64,000 bases of DNA from an uncultured Endomicrobiia bacterium (GTDB lineage: Bacteria; Elusimicrobiota; Endomicrobiia; DTEH01). The position numbers and the translations under genes are program-made. Each line of letters opens with the position of its first letter. Position 1 is the first letter of the stretch. Where the stretch lies: the NCBI GenBank assembly GCA_937928765.1, contig CALFVX010000017.1, positions 1-64,000 on the forward strand, given 5' to 3'. The notes under the pieces are model-generated. The model worked only from the letters and a program-made list of their open reading frames with translations. It was not told the origin of the DNA and made no database searches. Below are positions 54,470 to 61,980 of the stretch, in pieces.

Positions 54470-55312
54470 ATGAAAATTGTTGGTATTATTAATATCACTC
54501 CTGATTCTTTTTATGATGGTGGAAAATATTTAGAGTTATTTAATGCGATGAAACACGTAGAAAAGCTTATAGAAGAAGGTGCAGATATCATAGATATTGG
54601 TGGTGAATCAACTCGTCCTGGAAGCAATCCTATAACTGTAGAAGAAGAAATAAACCGAGTTATTCCAATAATCAAAGAAATTAAAAAAAATTTCCCAAAG
54701 ATAACTTTATCTATTGATAGCTATAAATACGAAGTTGTTAATCAAGCGATTGATTTAGGAGTAGAAATCATAAACGATATTTACGCATTAAGATATTCAA
54801 AAAATATTGTCGATTTACTTAAAAAATATAAAAATGTAAAGATTATTCTTATGCATATGAAAGGAACACCACAAAGTATGCAAATTAATCCTCAATATCC
54901 AATTGGTGTAGTAGAGGAAATAAAAGATTTTTTTTCTGAAAGAGTAGAGTTTATGCTACAACACGGAATAGAAAAAGAAAGAATTATTCTTGACCCAGGT
55001 ATAGGTTTCGGAAAAACTACACAAAATAATATAGAAATTTTAAAAAATTTAGAAAAGTTCAAAGAGGTAAAAATAAACACTACTTATTTTTCTTTTCCAC
55101 TTCTTATAGGACTTTCAAGGAAAAGTTTTATTGGCCGTATTTTAGGTTCAGAAGAAAGTCCTCTTGCACCTGAAGAACGCTACGAAGGGACAATTGTTCT
55201 TCATACATATTGTATTTTAAAGAAAGTTGATTACCTAAGAGTGCACGATGTAAAACCTGTCAAACAAGCAATAAAGTTGTTAGAACCAATTATCGGATAT
55301 TTAAAAAATTAG
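54470..55312 (+). CDS. folP: Dihydropteroate synthase
   Basis: A 280-residue TIM-barrel enzyme joining pABA and the pterin. Motifs are INITPDSFYDGGK at the N-terminus, DIGGESTRPGSNP, ILMHMKGTPQSMQ, LDPGIGFGKT and the C-terminal RVHDVKPVKQAI. It follows folE by 5 nt. pABA would come from the PabB-PabC fusion at 4253. folB and folK are not in the window. Confidence 0.96.
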   Translation: MKIVGIINITPDSFYDGGKYLELFNAMKHVEKLIEEGADIIDIGGESTRPGSNPITVEEEINRVIPIIKEIKKNFPKITLSIDSYKYEVVNQAIDLGVEIINDIYALRYSKNIVDLLKKYKNVKIILMHMKGTPQSMQINPQYPIGVVEEIKDFFSERVEFMLQHGIEKERIILDPGIGFGKTTQNNIEILKNLEKFKEVKINTTYFSFPLLIGLSRKSFIGRILGSEESPLAPEERYEGTIVLHTYCILKKVDYLRVHDVKPVKQAIKLLEPIIGYLKN

Positions 55313-55476
55313 TTTTGTTTTTTTGCACAAAAATTATTTAGTTTTGTTAATCCAACAGCATAGTTAAATAAAATCAAATTTTGTCAGAATATTATTTTTT
55401 AAATTAAATATTTATTACCAAAGATGCATAATTTAAGAATATTATATTTTTGAAAAAATATATATCCTATATTTTT

Positions 55477-56067
55477 TTAAACACTTTCTTCTAACATCTT
55501 CTGTCTTGCTTTAGTAAAAAATTCTATTGCTTGGGGCAATCTATAGTCTGGATATGTCCAATCCAAAGTCTGAAAATTTTTGTTTTTATACAACAAAGTA
55601 ACTTCTGCAAATATACCTTCTTCTAAATACACCCTGTGTGAGTAATTTTTTGTAGAAAAAAGAACAAGCTTTGAGCCTTCAATATATCCAGAATCTATGT
55701 TTACCTTACGATTTTTATTTTCATCTGAAAAAATTTCTGTTTCAATTTCGTTAGTTAAAACTTTTATTTTATAAATATCTTTTGCATAAATCACAGGTGA
55801 AAAACTTATCCAATAACGAAAGATTTCTTCGCCCATTTCATCTTTATAATAATCTGTAGTATCAAACTTTATAACCTTACTTTGTAAGTCAACTTTTAAA
55901 AATATTTTTAATTTTTTACTAAAATTTTCTTCAATTATAGAATTTATATTCCTTGCAATAGAACTTAAATCTTCATAGTTATAATTAAACTTCTTAGCAC
56001 AATATAAAGAGTTAAATAATATTCCACAGATAATTTTTATTTTATAATCTTTTTTTATAATGCCCAT
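55477..56067 (-). CDS. DUF4416 family protein
   Basis: A 196-residue protein with the DUF4416 pattern: KIICGILFNS at the start, FDTTDYYKDEMGEEIFRYWISFSP, LTNEIE, RKVNIDSGYIEGSKLVLFSTKNYSHRVYLEEGIFAEVTLLYKNK and LDWTYPDYR near the end. The function is unknown; it is a soluble cytoplasmic protein. It is convergent with folP across about 160 nt, in which I see only AT-rich palindromes and no convincing terminator. The sigma factor gene diverges on its other side. Confidence 0.85.
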   Translation of the reverse strand: MGIIKKDYKIKIICGILFNSLYCAKKFNYNYEDLSSIARNINSIIEENFSKKLKIFLKVDLQSKVIKFDTTDYYKDEMGEEIFRYWISFSPVIYAKDIYKIKVLTNEIETEIFSDENKNRKVNIDSGYIEGSKLVLFSTKNYSHRVYLEEGIFAEVTLLYKNKNFQTLDWTYPDYRLPQAIEFFTKARQKMLEESV

Positions 56068-56169
56068 TTTTTAAGAAATATCAAAATATCCAATATTATT
56101 TCAACTATTGATTATAACTAAAAAATTTCTTATTTAAAAATTAAATTTAAAACTAAAAATTTTTATTTT

Positions 56170-56787
56170 ATGAACCAAAAAACAAAAATTGATGACAACT
56201 CATTGGTTGATCTTGTAAAAAAAGGTGATATCTCTGCTTTTGAAGAACTTATAAAACGCTACGAAGACAAAATTTATTCTTTAGCATACAGAATTTTAAA
56301 TGACAAAGAAGAAGCATACGACGTATTACAAGAAACATCAATCAGCGCATTTAAAAATATAAACAAATTTAAAGGTAAATCATCATTTTCTACCTGGATA
56401 TACAGAATTGCGTTGAACTTTGCCTTGATGAGAAAAAGAAAACAAAAAAGTTTACTAAAAAAGGCACAAATCGTCGAACCAGAGAATGATGATAAACTAC
56501 CACAATTTACTGAAATTTCAGAACAAAAAAGTATAACTGATTGGTCTGAAAATCCTACACTTAATTTAGAAAATGAAGAATTAAGAAATTTGTTATTAAA
56601 CTCTTTAAACAAATTACCGCAAAAATATAGAAATGTATTAATTTTGAAAGAACTTGAAGGTAGATCTGTAGAAGAGGTGGCAAAAATTCTGGGTATCTCA
56701 AACTCTGCAACAAAAACACGTCTTCATAGAGGAAGACTTTATTTAAGAGAACTATTAGATAAATATATCTCACAAGGATATTTTTAA
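56170..56787 (+). CDS. ECF (sigma-70 family group 4) RNA polymerase sigma factor
   Basis: A 205-residue sigma factor. Region 2 is at about residues 12-85 (FEELIKRYEDKIYSLAYRIL, DVLQETSISAFKNI, SFSTWIYRIALN) and region 4 at about 140-197 (NSLNKLPQKYRNVLILKELEGRSVEEVAKILGISNSATKTRLHRGR). The linker is charged and a little long. It is followed 39 nt later by a small zinc-finger protein, its likely anti-sigma factor. The target genes are not evident. Confidence 0.94.
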   Translation: MNQKTKIDDNSLVDLVKKGDISAFEELIKRYEDKIYSLAYRILNDKEEAYDVLQETSISAFKNINKFKGKSSFSTWIYRIALNFALMRKRKQKSLLKKAQIVEPENDDKLPQFTEISEQKSITDWSENPTLNLENEELRNLLLNSLNKLPQKYRNVLILKELEGRSVEEVAKILGISNSATKTRLHRGRLYLRELLDKYISQGYF

Positions 56788-56826
56788 CAAAATTTTAAAA
56801 ATCTTAGTTTAAGGAGTAGAGGATAA

Positions 56827-57096
56827 ATGATAATAAGATGTAAAGATATTATTGACTTGTTATCAGACTTATACGAACATAAATTAGAACAAGAACTTGA
56901 AGAAACTCTTATGGAACATATTTACGAATGTAAAAGATGTCTTGCAATGTTTCATACTTTTGAAAAAACTCTATATTTATTGCATAAAGTAGAACCACAT
57001 GTGAAACTTGAAAGAAAGAAAAAAAATGATTTTCATAAATGGTTAAGAGTAGAAATACGGCGTATAACAATAAAAAGATATTATAAAAAATTCTAA
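56827..57096 (+). CDS. Small zinc-finger anti-sigma-like protein without membrane anchor
   Basis: An 89-residue protein with an N-terminal Cys5 and HIYECKRC, the C/H-x3-C-x2-C layout of the anti-sigma zinc finger (zf-HC2). The C-terminal half is basic (WLRVEIRRITIKRYYKKF) and has no helix long enough to span a membrane, unlike most partners of ECF factors. It is probably a soluble anti-sigma factor for the gene upstream. AAGGAG and GAGG precede the start. Confidence 0.75.
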   Translation: MIIRCKDIIDLLSDLYEHKLEQELEETLMEHIYECKRCLAMFHTFEKTLYLLHKVEPHVKLERKKKNDFHKWLRVEIRRITIKRYYKKF

Positions 57097-57114
57097 AATT
57101 TTTAGGAAAAAATT

Positions 57115-57444
57115 ATGTCATTAAAACCATATGAACTTGTAGAAAAAATTGTTTTTTTTGAACAACAAAAAGAAGATGAAATAATGAAATTTAAAGAGGA
57201 AAAAACAAAAGAATTAGAGTTATATGAACAACAATTACAAAAAATTTGTGACGAAAAAATAAAAAATTATAAAAATTTGTTAGAAAAAAAATTTTTTGAA
57301 GAAGTAAAAAATTATACTCTTACAATAGAAAAAGATTTCCAACAAAAAATTGACATATTTTTAAATAAAATAAAATCTATAGAAAAAAATTTTGACAGCA
57401 TTGTAGAAAAAATAGACATACTTAAATATTATGGCAATAGATAA
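57115..57444 (+). CDS. V-type ATPase peripheral-stalk subunit (G/H-like coiled coil)
   Basis: A 109-residue, almost wholly coiled-coil protein rich in Lys and Glu. It overlaps the V-ATPase subunit I gene by 14 nt. In archaeal-type and bacterial V/A-ATPases a small coiled-coil subunit (AhaH, V-ATPase G) is encoded just before subunit I and pairs with subunit E in the peripheral stalk. The identification rests on composition, size and position. Subunit E is not found here. Confidence 0.7.
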   Translation: MSLKPYELVEKIVFFEQQKEDEIMKFKEEKTKELELYEQQLQKICDEKIKNYKNLLEKKFFEEVKNYTLTIEKDFQQKIDIFLNKIKSIEKNFDSIVEKIDILKYYGNR

Positions 57445-59392
57445 AATTAAAAAATCTGTATTTTTGATACCACAGGATATTTATGAAGAATTTCTTTTAG
57501 AGTTAAAAAAAATTTCCGCAGTAGAAATTATCCCTCAACAACAAACAACTTCTAAAAATTTGATTGAAGAAAAATTCTTAGGTTATTCTTATAACACAAT
57601 TAAATTGCTCATCACAAAATTTGAATCTATAATTTCTTTATGGAAAAAATATGATACCAACACTAATATAAAGATAGATACACAAATATTTATATCTAAC
57701 AGTTTAGAAGATGACTTAGCTGAAATAGAAACTATTTTCTCTGAAATAGAAGAGATAAACAAAGAAATAAAGTCACTTCAAAACATATCACAGAAAATAG
57801 AAACAAAAATTTCTCTATTAAAAAATTTTTATGGAATAAATCTTAAATTTGACAAACTTAAACAATTAAAAAATATAAAATATTATTTTCTAAAAATTGA
57901 TAAAAAAAATTTAGAAAATTTTTTAAAAGAAACTAACAAAACAGAAACTATTTATGTATGGGTACAAAAAAAATTAAAAGAAACTATTTTTTTGTTTGTT
58001 TTGTTGCACAACGAAATAAATGAAAAATTTTTAAACATTTTAAAAAAATCTGAAGGACAGATTTTAAACTTGCAGGAAGAAATTTATCATTCAACTATTG
58101 AAGAAGAAATAAACTTCCTTCAAAAAGAATTTGAAGAAAAACAAAAATTGTTAATAGAAAAAAAAGAAAAAATTACAAAAATTTTTGAATCCAACATTCA
58201 AAAAATTTTAAATCTCTACTATCAGATCTTAGAATTACAGGATTTTCTTTCTGTTGAACAAACAGTTTATAAAACAAAATATCTAAAAATTATATGTTGC
58301 TGGATACCACAAAAGTTCATAAATAAAGTTAAAAATTTAGCAAGTAAATTTAAACAAATAAATCTTCTTTTTTTTGATCCACAAAAAGATGAAGATGTGC
58401 CTGTTGTTCTTAACAATAAAAAAGTAATTGAACCTTATGAGTTTGTTACTACATTATACGGATATCCAAAGATAGAAAGTATTGATCCTACGGAATTTCT
58501 TGCACCTTTTTTTACTATATTTTTTGCTTTATGTTTAAGTGATATGTTTTATGCTATTTTAATGATTCTTCTATGGTTATTTTTGAAAAACAAAGTTGAA
58601 AAAAATTCTGAATATTATAAATTTATACAATTATTTAAATATCTCGGTTTAACATCTATAATTTGTGGATTGTTTTTAGATAGTTTTTTAGGATTTAGTA
58701 TCATAAAAAACTTTAGGTTTCCTTTAAACCTAGCAATCTTTGATCCTTTAAATCGACCTATTGATATGTTAAAATTTACATTTTTATTAGGTTTTATACA
58801 AATCATTTCTGGTTTACTAATAAGTTGTATAAAAAGTTTTAAAGAAAAAGAAATTTCTTCTGGGATTGACAATCTTAGTTGGGTAGTATTTATAGTAGTT
58901 TTTTCTCCTTTAGTATATAAACTTTTTTTTCCACAAGATGTTGATTACAAAATATCAAATATTTCAAGCAAGGTTAGTTTGTTTATTTTTATTTTTATAA
59001 TTATATATCAATCTCGTAATATAAAACCTATTTTTTTAAAACCTATAAATATTTTTGTTAAAGCATATAATACAATTGGTTATTATGCAGACATTTTGTC
59101 CTACTCAAGAATTTTAGCTTTAGCGTTAGCATCTTCTGCTATTGCTCAAACTATAAATCTTCTTGTCTTAAGGTTATTTAATGCTGAACTTTTAGGCATA
59201 AAGTATGTAGAACCAATTTTAGCACCTATAGTTTTCATAGCAGGACATCTGTTTAATTTTGTTATGAGTGTATTAAGTGGACTTGTGCATTCGGCAAGAT
59301 TACAATATTTAGAATTTTTTTCAAAATTTTTTGTCAGTGGAGGAAGAGCAATAAGGTTGTTTTCGCCTGTAAGAAAATTAAATGCAGATTGA
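57431..59392 (+). CDS. ntpI: V-type ATPase subunit I (a subunit)
   Basis: A 653-residue protein with a cytoplasmic coiled-coil N-terminal half (to about residue 330) and a C-terminal membrane half of about seven helices. LYGYPKIESIDPTEFLAPFFTIFFALCLSDMFY marks the entry to the membrane part. The essential arginine lies in SYSRILALALASSAIAQT. It forms the ion half-channels of a rotary V/A-ATPase. The expected next genes (c-ring, E, C, F, A, B, D) do not follow; a decayed region does. It may serve an ATPase encoded elsewhere or be left over. Confidence 0.93.
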   Translation: MAIDKIKKSVFLIPQDIYEEFLLELKKISAVEIIPQQQTTSKNLIEEKFLGYSYNTIKLLITKFESIISLWKKYDTNTNIKIDTQIFISNSLEDDLAEIETIFSEIEEINKEIKSLQNISQKIETKISLLKNFYGINLKFDKLKQLKNIKYYFLKIDKKNLENFLKETNKTETIYVWVQKKLKETIFLFVLLHNEINEKFLNILKKSEGQILNLQEEIYHSTIEEEINFLQKEFEEKQKLLIEKKEKITKIFESNIQKILNLYYQILELQDFLSVEQTVYKTKYLKIICCWIPQKFINKVKNLASKFKQINLLFFDPQKDEDVPVVLNNKKVIEPYEFVTTLYGYPKIESIDPTEFLAPFFTIFFALCLSDMFYAILMILLWLFLKNKVEKNSEYYKFIQLFKYLGLTSIICGLFLDSFLGFSIIKNFRFPLNLAIFDPLNRPIDMLKFTFLLGFIQIISGLLISCIKSFKEKEISSGIDNLSWVVFIVVFSPLVYKLFFPQDVDYKISNISSKVSLFIFIFIIIYQSRNIKPIFLKPINIFVKAYNTIGYYADILSYSRILALALASSAIAQTINLLVLRLFNAELLGIKYVEPILAPIVFIAGHLFNFVMSVLSGLVHSARLQYLEFFSKFFVSGGRAIRLFSPVRKLNAD

Positions 59393-59465
59393 TTAAAATA
59401 ATAAATTGAAAAATTAAAAAGTGCTAAAAAATAAAAAATCTAAAAGCAAGGCATCATCTTTTAAA

Positions 59466-59486
59466 TGCAATGACTATTTTATTGCA
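59466..59486 (+). terminator. Weak candidate terminator after V-ATPase subunit I gene
   Basis: A 6-bp stem TGCAAT/ATTGCA with a 9-nt loop is followed by AAAAATTTTTTT. The stem is short and AT-rich, so this is only a possible intrinsic terminator. Confidence 0.25.
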
Positions 59487-59546
59487 AAAATTTTTTTCAG
59501 ATTTTTTTACTACATTACACCATTTATGTTTTGTTAAGTTTAAAAT

Positions 59547-60239
59547 ATGAAAGATGTTTTTTATGATAAAAAGTTTTCTTTTTTATCACTTTTAAAGTTG
59601 CCTATTTTAAGAGGTCCACTTAAAGGATATAAATGGGTAGTTGGAAGTTGTGGAAAATTGTTGAGATTTTTAACTTCAACTTATGAGTATGGATTGACAA
59701 AATGTTTTGAAAGAATGCTAAAAAAAGGTGATATTGTTTATGACATAGGTGCTCATGTTGGGTATTTTACACTTCTTGCTTCTGTACTAGTAGGAGATGA
59801 AGGTAAAGTTATTGCGTTTGAACCTTCTTTAAGAAATTTTTTGTTTTTAAAAAAGCATATAAAAATTAATAAATTAAAAAATGTTATCTGTTTAAATGTT
59901 GCAGTTTCAAATAAAAGTGCAAAAAGTTTTTTTAAAAAAGGTTATGGAATATAGACAGGAAAACTTGCAGAAGGTGGTGAATACGAAATAAATACAGTGA
60001 GTTTATATAACATAGTTTTTTTAGAAAAATTCCCCCCACCGGATATAATAAAAATAGATGTAGAAGGTACAGAAATTTTAGTGTTAGAAGGTGCAAAAAA
60101 GGTTTTAGAAGAAATGTCTCCAATATTGTTTATAGAAATAAAGGAATTTGATAAATCTACTGAACTGTTAAATAGGTTAGGATATAAATTACAACCTATA
60201 AAAGGGCATAATGAGTTGTTTTTTGCATATAAAGTATAG
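59547..60239 (+). pseudogene. FkbM-family methyltransferase interrupted by one in-frame TAG
   Basis: A 231-codon frame carries an FkbM methyltransferase: DIVYDIGAHVGYFTLLASVLVG (SAM motif I), KVIAFEPSLRNFLFLKKHI and, after the break, PPPDIIKIDVEGTEILVLEGAKKVL and LFIEIKEFD. The only interruption is a TAG at 59952-59954 (codon 136). Both sides are in the same frame and keep family sequence, so the break is one base change or a sequencing error. The family often methylates sugars of surface polysaccharides. The ORF track shows only the two halves. Confidence 0.85.
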
Positions 60240-60405
60240 TCATCAAATATAATTGAAAATCTTTTGGTATGGCCAAAAATTTTTATATCTAATAGCAAAA
60301 TAAATCCTTAATCTACTCAATAGACAGTACTAAATTATTTGAATAGATATCCATATATACAGCTTCTAAAAAGAGATTTAACAAAACTTAATATACAAGG
60401 ATGGC
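60240..60405. other. Non-coding stretch between two decayed genes
   Basis: About 165 nt of AT-rich sequence in which I recognise no gene, RNA or repeat. It lies between the broken FkbM gene and the LemA remnant and is probably relic DNA. Confidence 0.5.
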
Positions 60406-60678
60406 AAAATTATTATAGTTTATCTATTCATAGTAATTCTTATTGTTTTAGTTGTATTTTTAATAAGTATAATTATCTATTTAGTTTCCATATATAACCA
60501 ACTTATACAACTAAAAATTAGCATTGACAAATCTTTGCTAAATATAGAATTCCTTGAAAAATGACATTACGATGAAATACAAAAACTTATAAAAGTTTGT
60601 AATAGAACAAATTCTAGATATCTTTTTTTCAAATTTGTAGGATATAAAGAGAAAGAGTTGTTTAAAGCTTTAGCATAA
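60406..60678 (+). pseudogene. lemA: LemA-family remnant
   Basis: In one frame the sequence encodes a hydrophobic helix (IIIVYLFIVILIVLVVFLISIIIY), then SIYNQLIQLKISIDKSLLNIEFLEK, a TGA at 60562-60564, and HYDEIQKLIKVC...GYKEKELFKALA before two stops. This matches the LemA start (helix, YNxLVxLRxxVDxAWxxIDVLLKRRYDLIPNLVxxV...GYxxHE). The TGA sits where the family has Arg, which a single CGA-to-TGA change explains. No ATG opens the frame and the C-terminal half is missing, so it is a pseudogene. It is absent from the ORF track. Confidence 0.65.
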
Positions 60679-60747
60679 TAAAAAGGTTCTTCTGAGATAA
60701 AATTTGTATTTACTAAATAAAAATTTTCCAATTTTAATTAAAAAATT

Positions 60748-61488
60748 TTAGCAAACTCTAATTTTGTCTGTTTTTGACCAAAACGAAATCGTTTTGTTTT
60801 TAATTATACATACAAAAATTGTTTCATTAAAACTTTTTGCAAACTCTACTGCAGTTTTAATATCAGATTCTGTTTTAACTAAATTTCCAGTAGCAGTTGC
60901 TAATGTATCAGAAAAACTTGCTGAATTAGAAATTATAATAACAGCATCTGAACTGCCAAAACTTAAAGAATGTCCTACAGTGCCTGAAGAAGTACAAATA
61001 CCTAAAGGTTGATTAAGTAAATTAATTTTTAGAATTAGTTTACCTGTAAATGGTGAAGTTTCTGATGCATAGATCGCTATGTTTATTGGCTCGTCTATAT
61101 AAGCAAAAATATCACCACCATTTTCTATAATCAAAAATTTTTTAAAATTTTCTTTTTCTATCCAATTTAATATTTTATATCCTAAAAATTCAGCAATAGT
61201 TCCTGCAACAGCAGACATAGGTCCAACACCAGTCTTTTGTGATACAAAACACATTTTTTTTATAATTTCAGGAGCATATTTTTTTGGCTCTATAGGTTTT
61301 AATGAAGTTAAAAATTCTGGATTTTTTTTTATATAATTTTCAATAGGTTTTCTTAAAGAAATCAAATTTTTTAAAATTCTAATTTTAAAATTTTTTTCTA
61401 ACTTAATAAGAAGATAAGTTTCTTTATAAACTACTTCATAGGATAAAACTTTTTGTGTTTCATTTATATATGTTCTGTATTTTAACAT
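60748..61488 (-). CDS. UPF0280 (COG2122, ApbE-like) protein
   Basis: A 246-residue protein of UPF0280. Signatures are SQKTGVGPMSAVAGTIAE, LIIENGGDIFAY and GICTSSGTVGHSLSFGSSDAVIII. The fold is related to the flavin transferase ApbE. In Methanosarcina acetivorans a COG2122 protein is needed, with a COG1900 (DUF39) and a NIL-ferredoxin protein, for making homocysteine from aspartate semialdehyde. The next gene upstream here (61528) is exactly such a NIL-ferredoxin, 39 nt away, so the same pathway is likely. The COG1900 gene is not in the window. Confidence 0.9.
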   Translation of the reverse strand: MLKYRTYINETQKVLSYEVVYKETYLLIKLEKNFKIRILKNLISLRKPIENYIKKNPEFLTSLKPIEPKKYAPEIIKKMCFVSQKTGVGPMSAVAGTIAEFLGYKILNWIEKENFKKFLIIENGGDIFAYIDEPINIAIYASETSPFTGKLILKINLLNQPLGICTSSGTVGHSLSFGSSDAVIIISNSASFSDTLATATGNLVKTESDIKTAVEFAKSFNETIFVCIIKNKTISFWSKTDKIRVC

Positions 61489-61527
61489 ACATATAAGATA
61501 AGCAAGCTTTGAAGTTTTTTTATTTTT

Positions 61528-61944
61528 TTACAAAATTAATTTTATAGCTTTTGGTGGACAAACTTTTACACACAACTCGCATAGAATACATTTGTTTTTA
61601 TCAAAAGATACCGTATATGTTTCTTTATCCATCTTTAATGCACCAACAGGACATATTGGTATACAAACACCACAATGATAACATATCTCTTCATTAAACT
61701 TAATATCTTTACTTAAAGGTTCAACTTCTATACCAAAATTTCTTAAAAATTTAACTCCTTCATCAAAATTCTCTTTTTTGCCTGAAATCTCTAAAACTAA
61801 AACACCTTCTGCATCAGGTTGAATAGTGGCTTTCAAAATATTTATCATCAGATCATAATCTTTAACAAGATGATACACAACAGGTTTATCAATTAAATGT
61901 TTTGGAAATTTTAAAACAAGTTTTCTTATTAAATCTTTTGTCAT
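61528..61944 (-). CDS. NIL domain plus 2[4Fe-4S] ferredoxin
   Basis: A 138-residue protein. Residues 1-75 form a NIL domain (KPVVYHLVKDYDLMINILKATIQPDAEGVLVLEISG), a small ligand-binding fold also found at the end of methionine ABC ATPases. Residues about 83-138 are a ferredoxin with two clusters: CYHCGVCIPICPVGAL and CILCELCVKVCPPKAI. It probably supplies electrons for sulfur insertion in homocysteine synthesis together with UPF0280 and DUF39 proteins. Pairing with UPF0280 directly downstream supports this. Confidence 0.92.
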   Translation of the reverse strand: MTKDLIRKLVLKFPKHLIDKPVVYHLVKDYDLMINILKATIQPDAEGVLVLEISGKKENFDEGVKFLRNFGIEVEPLSKDIKFNEEICYHCGVCIPICPVGALKMDKETYTVSFDKNKCILCELCVKVCPPKAIKLIL

Positions 61945-61980
61945 AAAAATATCCTCATCTTTTTAAAATTACTATTTTAT

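Noticed and set aside
55442-55461. Palindrome TATATTTT/AAAATATA between folP and the DUF4416 gene
   Set aside because: Pure A/T palindrome with a very short loop, expected by chance in this composition.
59952-59954. In-frame TAG read as a recoded amino acid such as pyrrolysine
   Set aside because: TAG ends ordinary genes in the window, the FkbM family has no such residue, and no recoding element or pyl gene is seen. A simple nonsense mutation or base error is more likely.
60401-60418. ATG at 60401 as a start for the LemA-like sequence
   Set aside because: It is in another frame and meets TAG after five codons. The LemA frame itself has no ATG.
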